Below are positions 33,436 to 44,624 of a stretch of DNA of 64,000 bases, piece by piece. A model generated the notes under the pieces. It did no database searches. It was not told where the DNA came from and saw only the letters and a program-made list of their open reading frames with translations. Where the stretch lies: NCBI RefSeq assembly GCF_001642475.1, contig NW_019173971.1:186001-250000 (forward strand), given 5' to 3'. The first letter of the stretch is position 1; each line of letters begins with the position of its first letter. The position numbers were made by a program, and so were the translations under genes. The DNA comes from Fonsecaea monophora (taxonomy: Eukaryota; Ascomycota; Eurotiomycetes; Chaetothyriales; Herpotrichiellaceae).

Positions 33436-35179
33436 CTACGCGTCTTTGACAAGTTTCGACCGATCAATGCGAAACATGGCGATCAAGGCCTCCTTGGCCT
33501 TGTCCATATTCAGCCCCTTTTGCTTCTCGGCGATCTGGCCCGCGCTGTCTCTCAGCTTGGTCCGGACGTGCGACCACTCGAGGGTTTCGTTGGTGCCCTC
33601 GACGGCGACGGGGCGGAGCTTGCCGTCCTTCTTGCGCCACACGCCGTCGATCATGACGGCCTCGACGTCGCGGACGTCGCTGTGCCGGACCACCGCGGTG
33701 AGCGGGTCCGAGTCCGCCACGCAGCTCATCCCCGTGCTGTGCAGCGTGTCGAAGACGACCAGGTCCGCCAGCTTGCCCTCGGCGAGGGACCCGATCTTGT
33801 CGCCCAGCTGCACGGCGCGCGCGGCCCGGATCGTCGCCGCGTTGAACGCCTCCTCGGCGCTGCCGCGCAGCGTCAGTGCCATGGCCCCCTGCTCGACGTT
33901 GGGCAGGTTACTCTGCTGTCGCGCCATCTGCAGCGCCGAGCGGGCGAGTCCGAGGATCGACGACGTGTTGTTGGTGTGGCAGTCGACGCCGAAGCTGAAG
34001 TTGACGCCGGGATGGAACGCGATGGGCCAGCCGAACCCCATCTGGGACTCGGTCTCGGGCGTCGAGGACACGGGTACTTGCGATGTGACGAGTAGATCGG
34101 TTTCTTGGGCCGTGAGTCCCGTGGCGTGGGAGAGGAGAATGTCCGACGGAGACTTGATCAGTCCGTAGGCGTTGAGGGTGTTGATTAGAGGGTGTTGACC
34201 TTACATGAGGTAAACGAGTTAGTCTTTGGTTCGCCATGAGCATTGTAAGGAAGTTGGTCTTCTTCGTCACTGGAGAAAGTGCGCACCAGCCGCGGGGATG
34301 GGATCACGCATAGATAGGTAGCTATACATACCAAAGGTAGCATTCTTGGCATAATGACTGGTGAAGTTTTTGACGCCCGCGTTTCTCAACGCTTCAAAGA
34401 TGCCCGTCACGGCCTGCTGCGGCAGGAAATAATAGTCAAACGCGAACCCGAGCGTCACGCGGCCGTGGCCAAAGGGCTGTTTCGCCGCGAGTTCGAAGAG
34501 ATGGTCCATGGTGGATTTGGGCATGATGTCCATGGACGGCTCGCACGTGTCTTTGTCCCATTTGGTGAAATACGGTGCGTGACCGTAGGCGAAGATGGAG
34601 CGGATGCCAGATGCACATGTTGCTGCTAGAGCTTTGCTGACTGGTTCGCTCTGGTTAGAAAGGAGTAGCAGTAAGGCTGTCCGAGAGGGACTCACCGTGT
34701 TCTCTGGTTTGACACCCGTGCGCGTGGTCGAGCACAAACGTTGTCCCCGCGTCGATGGATTCCAGCGCACCGCCGAGCTGGCCCCAAAAGATGTCTTGCG
34801 GGCTGTACACGTAGCTCTGCCAGAATCCTGTCGAACTGGTCAGCACCCCGCGACTTGAACCAGATCCCAGAAAAGAATACAGGAAACTTGTCGCTCGGCA
34901 CCTACCACTGGGAATATAATCAAACACCGACTGTTCGGCGTGTCGACCCTTCAACTGCGTCTGCCACAGGTGATGATGCGTGTCGATGAAGCCAGGACTG
35001 ATAATCTTGCCGCGACAGTCGGTAATCGCCGCGCCCGAGGGAGCAGACAATTTCTGTCCGATCTTGACGATCTTGTTGGCCTGGATGAGAATGTCGGTGT
35101 TGCGGAGCACCTCGACGTGGTCATTTCTGCCGTGGTAGAGAACGGTGCCTCCTTGGAGGAGAGTTGTAGCGGCAGCCAT
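33436..35179 (-). CDS. amidohydrolase (deaminase/chlorohydrolase type)
   Basis: Four exons (35179-34906, 34827-34696, 34640-34332, 34199-33436) give 492 aa in one frame. The metal-binding GFIDTHHHLWQTQ motif (H-x-H) lies near residue 67, as in the TrzN/AtzA, guanine-deaminase and MTA/SAH-deaminase group. VLDHAHG, HY and VDCHTNNTSS fit later ligand positions, and the C-terminal KIGSLAEGKLADLVVFD is the usual family ending. It probably removes an amino or halogen group from an N-heterocycle or related substrate. Nothing in the context fixes the substrate. Confidence 0.82.
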
Positions 35180-35607
35180 CTGTTTCTTCTGGTGGTCCGC
35201 GCCGGCGAAAAATAAAACTCGTGTCGAGGGTACCGCGGATATATTGCAAAAAGGGCAGAGGTATAATTACGAGTAGAGCTCTGCAAGTGGTTAAGACTTT
35301 TGCTTTCGCTGAAGCCGCGAATGTCCAATCATATCCCAAGACGCCGTGAACAAAAAGTACGCTGCCAGCGGGATCCGCCTCGCCGCATCTTGGTAAAAAG
35401 GGGGGAAATGGCGCGGGGTGTGTCGGCCGGTCGTGCCGAAAGGAGGAACAGCCAAATGATTGGTCAGATGAGAGCCTTGCACGTGATGCTGCCGAAAATG
35501 GCAAGTATTGACCCCCCATCTCATATGTAGGTTCTACGCAGCTACAGTTTAACCCATGATGCACTATGATAAAGAGGAACCGATGTAGAATTAGTGCGTC
35601 AAGGGTA
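35180..35607. other. intergenic
   Basis: A 428-bp spacer between two minus-strand genes. One CACGTG lies at 35480-35485. No gene. Confidence 0.45.
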
Positions 35608-36565
35608 CTAGGAGAAGACCATCTTGTTGTGTATCGAGCCTAACCCATCGATAGTCACACTGACTACATCGCCGTCCTTCAAGCACCCGTTCGAATGCCA
35701 CCCAACACCCTCCGGAGTCCCCGTCATTATCACGGTCCCACGGCGCAGAGTCCGCCCGTTCGAGCAGAACGCAATGAGCTGCTTGCAAGTCCAGATCATC
35801 TCAGACGTCGACGCCTCCTGCCTGACGCTCCCGTTCACCTTGGTCACCAGGTGCAACTTCTGCGGGTCGGGAATCAGCTTCGGCGACACTAAATAGGGTC
35901 CGATGGGCCCGAATTTGTCAAACGACTTTGCATAGCCCATCTGCCAGCCCGACACGTCTGGGTTGTTGTAATACCGTGCCGAGACGTCGTTGCCGACGGT
36001 ATATCCCAGGACGTAATCCAGGGCTTGGTCTTCGGGGATGTTGATCCCGTCTTTGCCGATGACGAGGGTCAGTTCGCCCTCGTAGTCTAGCAAGCTCTGT
36101 GCATCTGGAGGGATGGGAATATCCTCGAGAGGTCCTGCAAGTCGGTCTGGAGGTGTGGCGAACACCACAGGCTTCTTGGGTGGGGTGAACTAGAGAGTCA
36201 TGTCAGCAGGCGACCAACATCTTGCATTTGTAGGACGAAAGAGAAATGTACCGTACCTTCGTCTCACGAGAGTGAGAGTGATAGTTCACACCGGCACAGA
36301 GTACTAGCGGAGTAGTGCCGAGAGGGTTAAGCAGCTTCAAAGGAGGTTCAGTATGGCACTTGCTTCTCACACACAGAGAGTGATGGGGCCATACTTTGTG
36401 CACTACCGCCTTTTGAGACGATATCTGGAACCCGGATTCTAGATCACCGGAAACCAGTTGAGCTTCTGAACCTTCAATGGCCTTCACGTCGACCTCTTGA
36501 TCAAGGTTACCATACTGTGTTGCGCCATTTTGATCGATAAATCGAATGAGTCTATCAAACGACAT
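35608..36565 (-). CDS. fumarylacetoacetate hydrolase family protein
   Basis: Three exons (36565-36395, 36334-36257, 36189-35608) give 276 aa. The catalytic block starts at LVLCAGVNYHSHSRETK, then LDYEGELTLVIGKDG (metal-ligand Glu pair), GYTVGNDVSAR and FDKFGPIGPYLV. MTGTPEGVGW and LKDGDVVSVTIDGLG close the FAH fold. Family members hydrolyse or decarboxylate ring-cleavage products such as 2-hydroxyhepta-2,4-diene-1,7-dioate and acylpyruvates. Head-to-head with an extradiol dioxygenase, it is the likely next step after meta cleavage (inference). Confidence 0.88.
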
Positions 36566-36974
36566 GATGGGACCGGAGTTCACAAAGTGGCTCTTGGTTC
36601 GGTCTGGGTCGCAGGTTCTAGGCAGTAAACGTCTACGGGTGTTAGGGGGTATTGAAGTATAGTTGTACGGCCTGTTCTGGTGTTGTGTCATGCAGTGGTC
36701 CAGATCCGCGTCCGGGACGCCCCCCAAGTATTTCGGCCTCGTTTGCCGCGACTGGCCGAAATGGGATAGTCGAGCTTGACTGCGGTCAGCGGGGCCCGTT
36801 ACCGTTCTACCGATGATATTACAGCTCAGGCCGGGATGGGAGTGGCCACCGAGGGATTTCAAGCCTAGTAGCCCGTACATGCACCTTCAATTCCTCTCAT
36901 TAGTCGACAACGAGGTTTCTTCACCATCCAGACCAAATACTCTTACCTACGGTATCTCTTTTCTGTGACCAGCC
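36566..36974. promoter_or_regulatory. divergent promoter, FAH / extradiol dioxygenase
   Basis: A 409-bp bidirectional region. It holds a perfect 9-bp inverted repeat, listed separately. Confidence 0.5.
36730..36762. promoter_or_regulatory. inverted repeat, possible Zn2Cys6 operator
   Basis: ATTTCGGCC and GGCCGAAAT are perfect reverse complements with a 15-bp spacer. The arms contain CGG and CCG, the half-sites of Zn2Cys6 factors. Midway between two divergent pathway genes, it could serve both. No binding evidence. Confidence 0.45.
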
Positions 36975-38152
36975 ATGGCGGACAAGATCTTGATAGACCG
37001 TCTCTCGCACTGCCGCTACGGCCACACCGATCTCCAAAAGGCCAAAAAGTTCTTCATCGACTTTGGCCTGATTGTGGAAAAGGAGACGGACGAGAAGATC
37101 TATTTCCGCGGATTCGGCAAGGATGCTGTCGTCTACGTCGCCGAGCAGACTCACGACGGCAAGCGACGGTTTCTCGGGGGTGGCTGGATCGTGCAATCGC
37201 TGGCGGATTTGGAAAAAGCAGCAAAGGTACCTGGCGCGACGCCGGTGCATGACTACGAGGGTCCAGGGGGCGGCAAGTGTGTGATCATGCCGGACATCAT
37301 GGGCGAGGATATCACGCTCATTTGGGGCCAGACGGACCGGACGATCGATGAGCGAGAGGCCCCCAAGCCGGTCAAATGGAATACGTGGGAGGATAAGCGT
37401 CGGTATGGAGAGTTCCAACGACCGGAACGGGCGAGTCCTTCCAAAGTGCACAAGTTGGGCCACTATGGCTTCGAGGTCGATGTCTCTCGACTTCCCGAGG
37501 TGGTGGACTGGTATTGCAAGACCTTCAACCTCAAGGAGACAGATTCTCTTCGGCACGAGCAGAGTGGGAAGATCATCATGACTTTCATCCACATTGACAA
37601 GGGGAAGGAATATGTCGACCACCATGTAAGTGATCGTCGTTCTCAAGCCTCGTCATCACGTTAGCTAAGTGTGTCGGTACAGAACATCTTCATCGCCGGC
37701 GGCCCGATCGGGGAGGGCATCAAAGCACACCACAGCAGCTTCGAGGTCGACGACATGGACAGCCAGCTGGTTGGCCACCACCACCTCCAGAAGCAAGGCT
37801 GGATCAACGTATTCGGACTCGGCCGTCATGTACTGGGGAGCCAGATTTTCGACTACTGGTAAGTTTATCTGCCTGCCTGCCTGACTATCCTTCCGTGTAT
37901 ACGTACACTTCTGTCTACCCATCTCTGCCGTTATGCTAATATTCGCGCTTTAGGTTCGACTCCTCTGGATTCCTGGTCGAGCACTACGTTGATGGCGACC
38001 TGGTCAACGAGGACAAGCCGCATGAATTCGAGCCTGCGACGGCGGCAACGGTCGCGAGCTGGGGTCCCGACATCCCGCGGGCATTCTTTTCCAAGAAGCT
38101 CGAGGACGTTCCGGGTCTCACGGATATTCCTGTCGTCCCTGCCGAAGCTTAG
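36975..38152 (+). CDS. two-domain extradiol ring-cleavage dioxygenase (VOC)
   Basis: Three exons (36975-37625, 37683-37858, 37954-38152) give 341 aa. It has two vicinal-oxygen-chelate repeats. The catalytic C-terminal one keeps all three iron ligands of type I extradiol enzymes: H163 (KLGHYGFEVD), H233 or H234 (KAHHSSFEVDD) and E285 (FLVEHYVDGD). The GRH...F-Y second-sphere pair is also present (GRHVLGSQIFDYW). The fold and residues resemble 2,3-dihydroxybiphenyl and catechol 2,3-dioxygenases. It would cleave a catechol-type ring meta to the hydroxyls. The FAH-family enzyme opposite could process the product. The intact active site argues against a glyoxalase role. Confidence 0.88.
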
Positions 38153-38579
38153 GAAAAAGTCAATAGTTGAAGGGTTACGTTGTGTAGAGTTGGTTTAGTC
38201 GAATGCGAGTATACGTCTATAATGCAACCGAATGTGTTTTGTTTATGCCATACCAGTTTGACATGCCGGGTGAAGCCGAGACCGTAACTACGTAGTATTC
38301 TCTGCATTCCGATGTTGCTATGCACATGCTGACTTCACGTCGATACGGAGTGAGGCAAGCGGTGCGTCGGTCTGTAGATAGGAAGGCTATACCCGCAAGT
38401 CGGCGGCTCGGCCGATCGGATCTATATCTTTATGAACATGGTATCAGGCCGTCATTTTCCGCGCAAAGCATGGAACGGCGTTCTGAATCACATGTTACAG
38501 CTCCAAATATGATCACATCCTCGTATCTTTTGATCTCCTATGAGCACCTCCCTTAGAAGCGTTCGTTGCCTCGACTACA
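38153..38579. other. intergenic
   Basis: A 427-bp spacer between two plus-strand genes. A TCGGCCGA palindrome occurs at 38408-38415. Confidence 0.45.
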
Positions 38580-39404
38580 ATGGGGTCTACCGGAATAAGC
38601 ACGGCCCAGACGATGATTGGGAAAATCGCCGTCGTTTCAGGATCGTCCAGAGGAATCGGCGCAGCCATTGCTTTGGAGCTGTCCAGTCGAGGCGCCTCGA
38701 TCGTCCTCAACTACCCTTACCCCGATCTCCAGGCAGAATGCGACAGTGTGGGCGCGCAACTCAAGACCGACTGGATCTCCGCCTGTGCTGACCTGTCCAC
38801 CGTGGATGGACCCGCGGATCTGATCCGTCAGGCCGTCGAGCGGTTCGGCCACATCGACATCCTCGTCAACAATGCCGGCTGGGTCCCCCTGGCGCCGCTG
38901 TGGGAGTCCGATGTCGAGACGTGGGACAAGGCCATGTCGCTGAACGCACGCGGGGCGTTCCTGCTCACAAAAGCCGCACTGCCTCACCTCACGCCGTACA
39001 CACCTTCGAACCGTCTCGACGCAGCCGGCGCGACGAACGGATCACGCATCATCATCGTCGGCTCCGCAGCGTCACGCACTCCCCGCGAGAACCAGGGCAT
39101 CTACGCCGCCACGAAGGGCGCGCTTGACTCGATGCTGCGCGTGTGGGCGAAAGAGTTGCCGCCAAAGTACGGCTGCACGGTCAACGCGGTCGGGCCTGGG
39201 CCGGTGTTGACCGACGCGTTCAGACAGAATCTGGGCGAACACTTTGACGAGGTGCTGGAAGCCGCCTCGCGGGAGACGCCGGTCGAAGGAGCTTTTGCGG
39301 CGGTGGAAGATGTCGCTTGGACTGTGGCGTTTCTGGCCGAGGAGAGATCCAGGTTCATCAATGGGGCATTCATGCTGCTCTCGGGAGGAAGATATATGCA
39401 ATAG
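38580..39404 (+). CDS. short-chain dehydrogenase/reductase
   Basis: A single-exon, 274-aa classical SDR. The cofactor motif is VVSGSSRGIGAA (G21, G25, G27), NNAGW follows, and the active-site Tyr/Lys lie in YAATKGALDSM after the Ser of SAASR. The start at 38580 leaves a short N-extension; a second Met (MIGKIAVV) is possible. Probably oxidises or reduces an alcohol or ketone, or a dihydrodiol such as a Rieske product (inference). Confidence 0.87.
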   Translation: MGSTGISTAQTMIGKIAVVSGSSRGIGAAIALELSSRGASIVLNYPYPDLQAECDSVGAQLKTDWISACADLSTVDGPADLIRQAVERFGHIDILVNNAGWVPLAPLWESDVETWDKAMSLNARGAFLLTKAALPHLTPYTPSNRLDAAGATNGSRIIIVGSAASRTPRENQGIYAATKGALDSMLRVWAKELPPKYGCTVNAVGPGPVLTDAFRQNLGEHFDEVLEAASRETPVEGAFAAVEDVAWTVAFLAEERSRFINGAFMLLSGGRYMQ

Positions 39405-39652
39405 ATAACGATGCCGTGATTTTCAGGGTGTCAACATTGTAGATAGTGGCGCTATGGACCTTTCAGGTCTTGAAATCTCGTATTGTAGCCCTCTTTCAGG
39501 TTGATCCCAAAGTGCAAGAGCATTTCTGTGTTTCAATACAGCACCTCCAAGACTTGTATTGATCTCTGTACATAATATCTATCCAAATTCCAAATCACCT
39601 TTCCCCCCATTCCTTTCCGCACCGAATCTATCATCACGCCACTGCAATCGAT
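39405..39652. other. short convergent spacer
   Basis: This 248-bp spacer lies between the 3' ends of the SDR and the P450. Nothing recognised. Confidence 0.45.
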
Positions 39653-41570
39653 CTAACATCTCTTTTTGAAAGAGAGCTCCCATTCCGGATCTGGTGCAAG
39701 CTGTACAATGAACATTAGCTCCAAGGACCACAAAACGAATAGAATGGATGTCGCCAGCAACACTTACAATTCCTTCGTAGATGACGTTCTCAGGCCTGGC
39801 CTGGCTGGTCGGGTACTTGACATCGTACCTCGTCAAGAATTCAATCATGATGAGCTTCATTACAATATCGGCCATAAATCTCCCCGGACAGGCGTGTCGG
39901 CCGTAGCCCCAGGCAAGGTCGTACTTGCCCACCGTGACCAACTGGTGTTTCTTTGCGTTCTCTTCACTCTCCAATCGCTTTCTGTAGAATCGGAACCCAT
40001 CGAATTGTTCTGGAGACTCAAAGTATTGGCCGTCCATGTTGATAGCTCCGGTGGGAATGACGAGCGTGGCACCCCTGGGGATGCGCATCCCGTTTGAAAG
40101 TGTAAGAGGTTGCATTACTCGTCTTTGGTAGGATGCTTTCAGTTGTTAGATCAAGTCTCTTCGTAACATATGGTCTTTCTGGATGCGGCAACTTACTCAA
40201 GTCAGGCGAATTGAGACGTTGAGTCTCTTTCAAAAAGCTGTCGAGCTTCAAGAGTCGGTCCAGGGCCTGCTTCGTCCAAACACCACCAGATGACTGCAGA
40301 GTTTGCTCAATTTCTTCACGGAGCTCGGGGATGTATTCGGGATATCCGGACGCGTCGATCAAACACTGCATCACAGTTGCAGCCTGAGCCTGGATTGCCG
40401 CCACGCACAGATTCATCTGGGCAATAGTGTGGTACTCGGTATCGTTGATGGAGTCGGAGTATTGGCCCGATGTGAGGCAGTCCATCAGCGACGGCGGATC
40501 GTTCAGAGGTTTGTTGCCATTTGCCTTCTTCTTTCGCAGAGACTCCGACACGATCATTCTACCCTCTTCGAACTGTTGCCATGCTTGTCTTCGACCGTCG
40601 ACAAATCGCCACACCAGCGGACGAAGTGATTTTGGCCATTTCTTCAAGTTGGTGATCCAGTGCTCCACAGTTTTGATATAGACGGCAGCGACATCGAGCC
40701 ATCGATCGTCCCGAGCAGCAGCCTCACCGAGAAACATTCTCGCACAGATCCTCGAGACTAGTCTATTTAGGGGCACATAGGGCTTGGTAGTAGTCCAAGC
40801 TGTGGCTCAGGTCAGCGTGTTCTACATATCATACATGCGTTAGAGTTACTCACATTCACATTCTCCGATGGGGAAATATTCACAAATCCAACGATGGATA
40901 GTTGGGACATATTGTGCTGGAGTAGTATAAGTGACTGTCTCGTCAAGGAGGAAGGACAACATACGCAGCAGTGGATTGAAGTCTCTGATGTAGACCTGGA
41001 TCTGTGCCTCTGTAAGGTTTCCTAGTTTGGTATATTCCTTTAGGGTAAACTAGATACATGTCAACGATCCGTATGTCCAAAGATGGTGTAGTGATTCACC
41101 TGTTCCTCTAGGAAGGCACCGAACGTCAAAGTCCTATGGCCTTTCAGATCGTCCAGATACTTCAGTGGAAGAACAATATTAGTCCCTAATATGTCTCGTT
41201 AGCACACCCCCTCTGACCTCTAAGCATATTACTCACCTTCGGTAGTGTTGATCCCAAACACTTGGTCCTTGAACTGAATAGCCATCTGTCAGCATTTCTT
41301 CTCTATCATATTTTGGTCGTCCCATACCACTCGATACCCGTGGATCAAGAGCTCTCTCGTATCATTGACATAACGCTCAATCCGATCCTTTTCATTCGGC
41401 AGTTCTTCCTGCAAAGCGATCGGCAGGTCAGGCAGCTTGTGGGCTCCAGTGCCTTTGGCGAGCAGGGCATTGAACAAAGCTATGACAATCAGAACCGAGA
41501 TTGAGGCCAGCACCGCCAATTGGCCTGTCCGAATGTTGCCTGTAAGCGGTGACTCCAGCAGCGACCACAT
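39653..41570 (-). CDS. cytochrome P450 (CYP68/CYP503-like)
   Basis: A gene of about eight exons running from ATG 41570; the frame upstream opens only at a GTG. A short anchor (TGQLAVLASISVLIVIALF) comes first, then RELLIHGYRV, FGINTTEG, and WITNLKKWPKSLRPLVWRFV, typical of the ent-kaurene-oxidase/CYP68 group. ExxR lies in LKETQRL. The heme loop is GYGRHACPGRFMA. A small last exon (after an intron following YEGI) ends at stop 39653 with LAPDPEWELSFKK, the family's usual end. Internal exon limits between about 40800 and 41280 are approximate. The oxidised substrate is unknown; the FAD monooxygenase 1 is divergent. Confidence 0.82.
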
Positions 41571-42543
41571 CTTGCTTGAACAGTCACGATCGAGAGAAAT
41601 ATCCACCCGCTTCGTCTAACACACAACCAGCGCCTTCAGCGGACACAATGTAAAGAAAAGCCTGAGACCTCACGCATCTTGTCTATCTGATCAGAAAACC
41701 CTTCATGGCCGAATAAGGCAATGCGATTCGATGCCTGGTAGGGACAATTAGGCAGGAGCTGGACCCGGAGCAGGGTCCGACAAGATACTCAGCATCACGA
41801 ATGCAGAGGTGAGTCTCGGCAAAGATGGGAATTCGCCCTTCGGGGCCGACACCAATCATATCACTTCTTGGGATACGGGACGCCAGAGGATATCTGACTT
41901 TCTGGCTCCACCACGGACGAACTGGTGTCGGTACCGATGTCCCAGATACACCGACCGATACACGCAGCTCTGGCAAGAATCTGGGCCATCTACATGCTGT
42001 CGAGGAATGCCCGACATGAACCTCACAGGGGATTGGAGCGACACGGGCAGGCGCCTCATCTACAGGTCTGAAGCTAAGCCTGCTTGGCCACCTGGCAGTC
42101 AACTCCAGCTAGGAGTGTCCTAAGTGAGCTTGACAATATCGAACAATACGTCCTCTCATCAATAAAGCTGCTCTCCATGGAGAGGTCTTCCTCGCTGTTG
42201 ACGCTCTGCTCACAACTTCAACAGCTGAGCTTTCTGCCTATCTGTCACACATATTAGAACCAAAGTTCATGATCCCTCGGACTCAAGGTGTCAGCACCGT
42301 TACTGCAAGAATGATGCGGAGTACCCCAGTTTCCCAGGAGGACTGTGGAGTTGCCCCAGTTCACCCTGTGCTCCCACGATGGCCTATGCTCTTCGGGCCT
42401 CTGCTCAAGTTTCCCGGTAGTTCTCACCCTCTTAAACCCCTCATGGTAGGCCATACAGTGATGCGTGGTTATTCAAACTCTCCACCTAGAGAGAGCCCCG
42501 AGTCTACAACTAGATCTTCCTCCAGGTAAGCTCTTTGTCAAAA
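41571..42543. promoter_or_regulatory. divergent promoter, P450 / FAD monooxygenase 1
   Basis: A 973-bp region with only short frames. It carries GGCCGA motifs near 41838 and 41705. No gene is seen. Confidence 0.4.
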
Positions 42544-43827
42544 ATGTCAATAAAACCAGACTTCGACATTGCCATCGTGGGCGGGGGCATCGCTGGCCTT
42601 TGCCTCGCCTTGTCCATCATTGGCCAGTCTTCCATACCGGTCACCCTCTACGAAGCAGCACCAGCATTTGGGGAGATCGGTGCCGGCGTCGCCTTTGGGC
42701 CCAATGCAGTGCGGGCCATGTTCCTGATATCGAAGGAGTTTGGCTCGAGATTTCAGGCCCGGGCAACATCCAACTTGTCGCCAGAAAAGAAGAATACCTG
42801 GTTCGACTTCCGCATCGGCATGGATGGCAAGACTGAAGAGGCTCGGCAGCGAGGTGTTCGAGCCGGCCAATTCCTCTGCACGGTCGACGAGCCAGAGCCG
42901 CACAGTGGCTTGATCAACCGCTCTCACTTCCTCGACATCCTGGTTGACCTGCTCCCGCCCAATTTCGGGACCTTTGGCAAGATCCTGACGTCGTTGGAGG
43001 ACAACGGCCCTGCTGGTGTGCTCTTGCGCTTTGAAGACGGCACAGAAGCCACGCACAGCGCAGTCATTGGTTGCGACGGAATCAAGAGTCGCACGAGACG
43101 TATCCTTGCCGGGGAGGATAGTCCCAAGGTCCTGCCGACTTTTACCGGGAAATACTGCTATCGCGGCATGATCCCTATGCACCTTGCAGTGGAGAAGCTG
43201 GGCGAAGAGCTCGCGCAGAATTGTCAGGCTTACATGGGATATCATGGGCATATTCTAACCTTCCCCGTCGCCAAAGGGAAGATGATGAACGTTGTCGCAT
43301 TCCACTCGCAGGACGAATGGCGACACGAGAGGATGGTGATACCGGCCACAAAGGAACAGATCTTTGCAGACTTCAAAGATTGGGGCACGCAAGTCAAGGA
43401 TATAATCAACCTGATGGGCCCCTCGGACATCTGGGCGCTCTTTGATCATCCCAGCCTCGACACCTACACGCGCGGAAGACTATGCTTGATGGGCGATGCA
43501 GCTCACGCATCGACGCCCTTTCAGGGCGCAGGCGCCGGGATGGCGGTGGAGGACGCATATGTGCTGGGGAGTCTTTTGACGAGTATCCGGAGCGGCGATC
43601 AGCTGGAGTCGGCATTTCAAGCTTTTGATGCGCTCCGACGAGAGCGGACACAGAGGCTGGTGACTTCGAGCAGAGAGTCTGGTCAATTGTGGCACTTTGA
43701 GCTCGAGGGAGACGATGTAGAAAAGATCCGAGATCTACTTGCGAGTCGGATGCGTTGGATTTGGGAATATGACATCGAGGCCGATGTGAGAGCCGCCGTG
43801 GCTACGCTGCAGCAGCAGCAAGAGTGA
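42544..43827 (+). CDS. FAD-dependent monooxygenase, salicylate-hydroxylase-like
   Basis: A single-exon, 427-aa protein; the true ATG is 42544. The Rossmann motif is VGGGIAGL (G13-G18). The DG motif is VIGCDGIKSRTR, and the GD motif LCLMGDAAHASTPFQGAGAG binds FAD. Class A flavoprotein hydroxylases of this kind hydroxylate or oxidatively decarboxylate salicylate and related phenolic acids. With the decarboxylase-like gene and the extradiol dioxygenase it fits funnelling of phenolic acids to catechols (inference). Confidence 0.9.
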   Translation: MSIKPDFDIAIVGGGIAGLCLALSIIGQSSIPVTLYEAAPAFGEIGAGVAFGPNAVRAMFLISKEFGSRFQARATSNLSPEKKNTWFDFRIGMDGKTEEARQRGVRAGQFLCTVDEPEPHSGLINRSHFLDILVDLLPPNFGTFGKILTSLEDNGPAGVLLRFEDGTEATHSAVIGCDGIKSRTRRILAGEDSPKVLPTFTGKYCYRGMIPMHLAVEKLGEELAQNCQAYMGYHGHILTFPVAKGKMMNVVAFHSQDEWRHERMVIPATKEQIFADFKDWGTQVKDIINLMGPSDIWALFDHPSLDTYTRGRLCLMGDAAHASTPFQGAGAGMAVEDAYVLGSLLTSIRSGDQLESAFQAFDALRRERTQRLVTSSRESGQLWHFELEGDDVEKIRDLLASRMRWIWEYDIEADVRAAVATLQQQQE

Positions 43828-44624
43828 AGCCTCTGGGCGTAAGGGCTATTGTCTTTCTAAAATCTATGTATCTCGTATGGGGTTCCCATGCTATGAATAG
43901 CCTGAGAGAATGCCTCCCCTTACAGGAGTTGATGCCCTGACTGATCTGGGGCGACAACATCGAGCTGCTCACGAGGACAATAATTGCATATAGTATGCGA
44001 CTTGATGAGTACTCCGAGTACAAGTACGCATAACTCCAATTTACTGTAAGAGGCTAAAACAAAGCATTGGGATTTCGCCACTCCACATTACTATCCATCA
44101 CGAGGGCGCATCGTCTTCAAATCCCCATGGCTCAGGCTACACACAGTACGACTCCTCGCATGACAGCGGATTCCCATGTGCGACTCCAGACCGCCTGCCA
44201 CGACCATGAATCACTCCTCTAGAGGCGGTGGCCAGCGACGCAGCTTGTCCGAGATAATGCGAGCTCGTCGCTTTGCCTCCGCATAACCGAGAAGACGCCC
44301 ACATGCCACCGTTCTTGCCACTTTAGATTCCAAACAAAGGTGCGTGATGAGGGTTGCGCTTCGGGAGATTTTCCGACCCGATCATCGCAGTGAGTGATAC
44401 TGAGACCCAACATTGTAGGTAGGTGAGTGTGTCTGGGCCTGGATACCTTGACCAAGGGAAGAATATACTTCTCGGCTGTCGCGTGTGGGCTGATAAGGTC
44501 TGGTGTCTCTGTACTTTGTATATGCTTGTATAACAGCCCGGCTTTCTTGTTTCACACTGCATCTGTCATTGCTTCGAGGAGCTTTACACAAACAGCCTTC
44601 CACGTCAGACACTACACAAGCAAA
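43828..44624. other. intergenic
   Basis: A 797-bp spacer between two plus-strand FAD monooxygenase genes. No gene is seen. Confidence 0.5.

Noticed and set aside
33394..34168. Long plus-strand frames opposite the amidohydrolase
   Set aside because: Antisense shadows of a GC-rich, well-supported gene; sequence is Arg/Ala-rich without motifs.
42535..42543. Earlier start for FAD monooxygenase 1
   Set aside because: The codon at 42535 is TTG; the first ATG is at 42544 and fits the FAD motif spacing.
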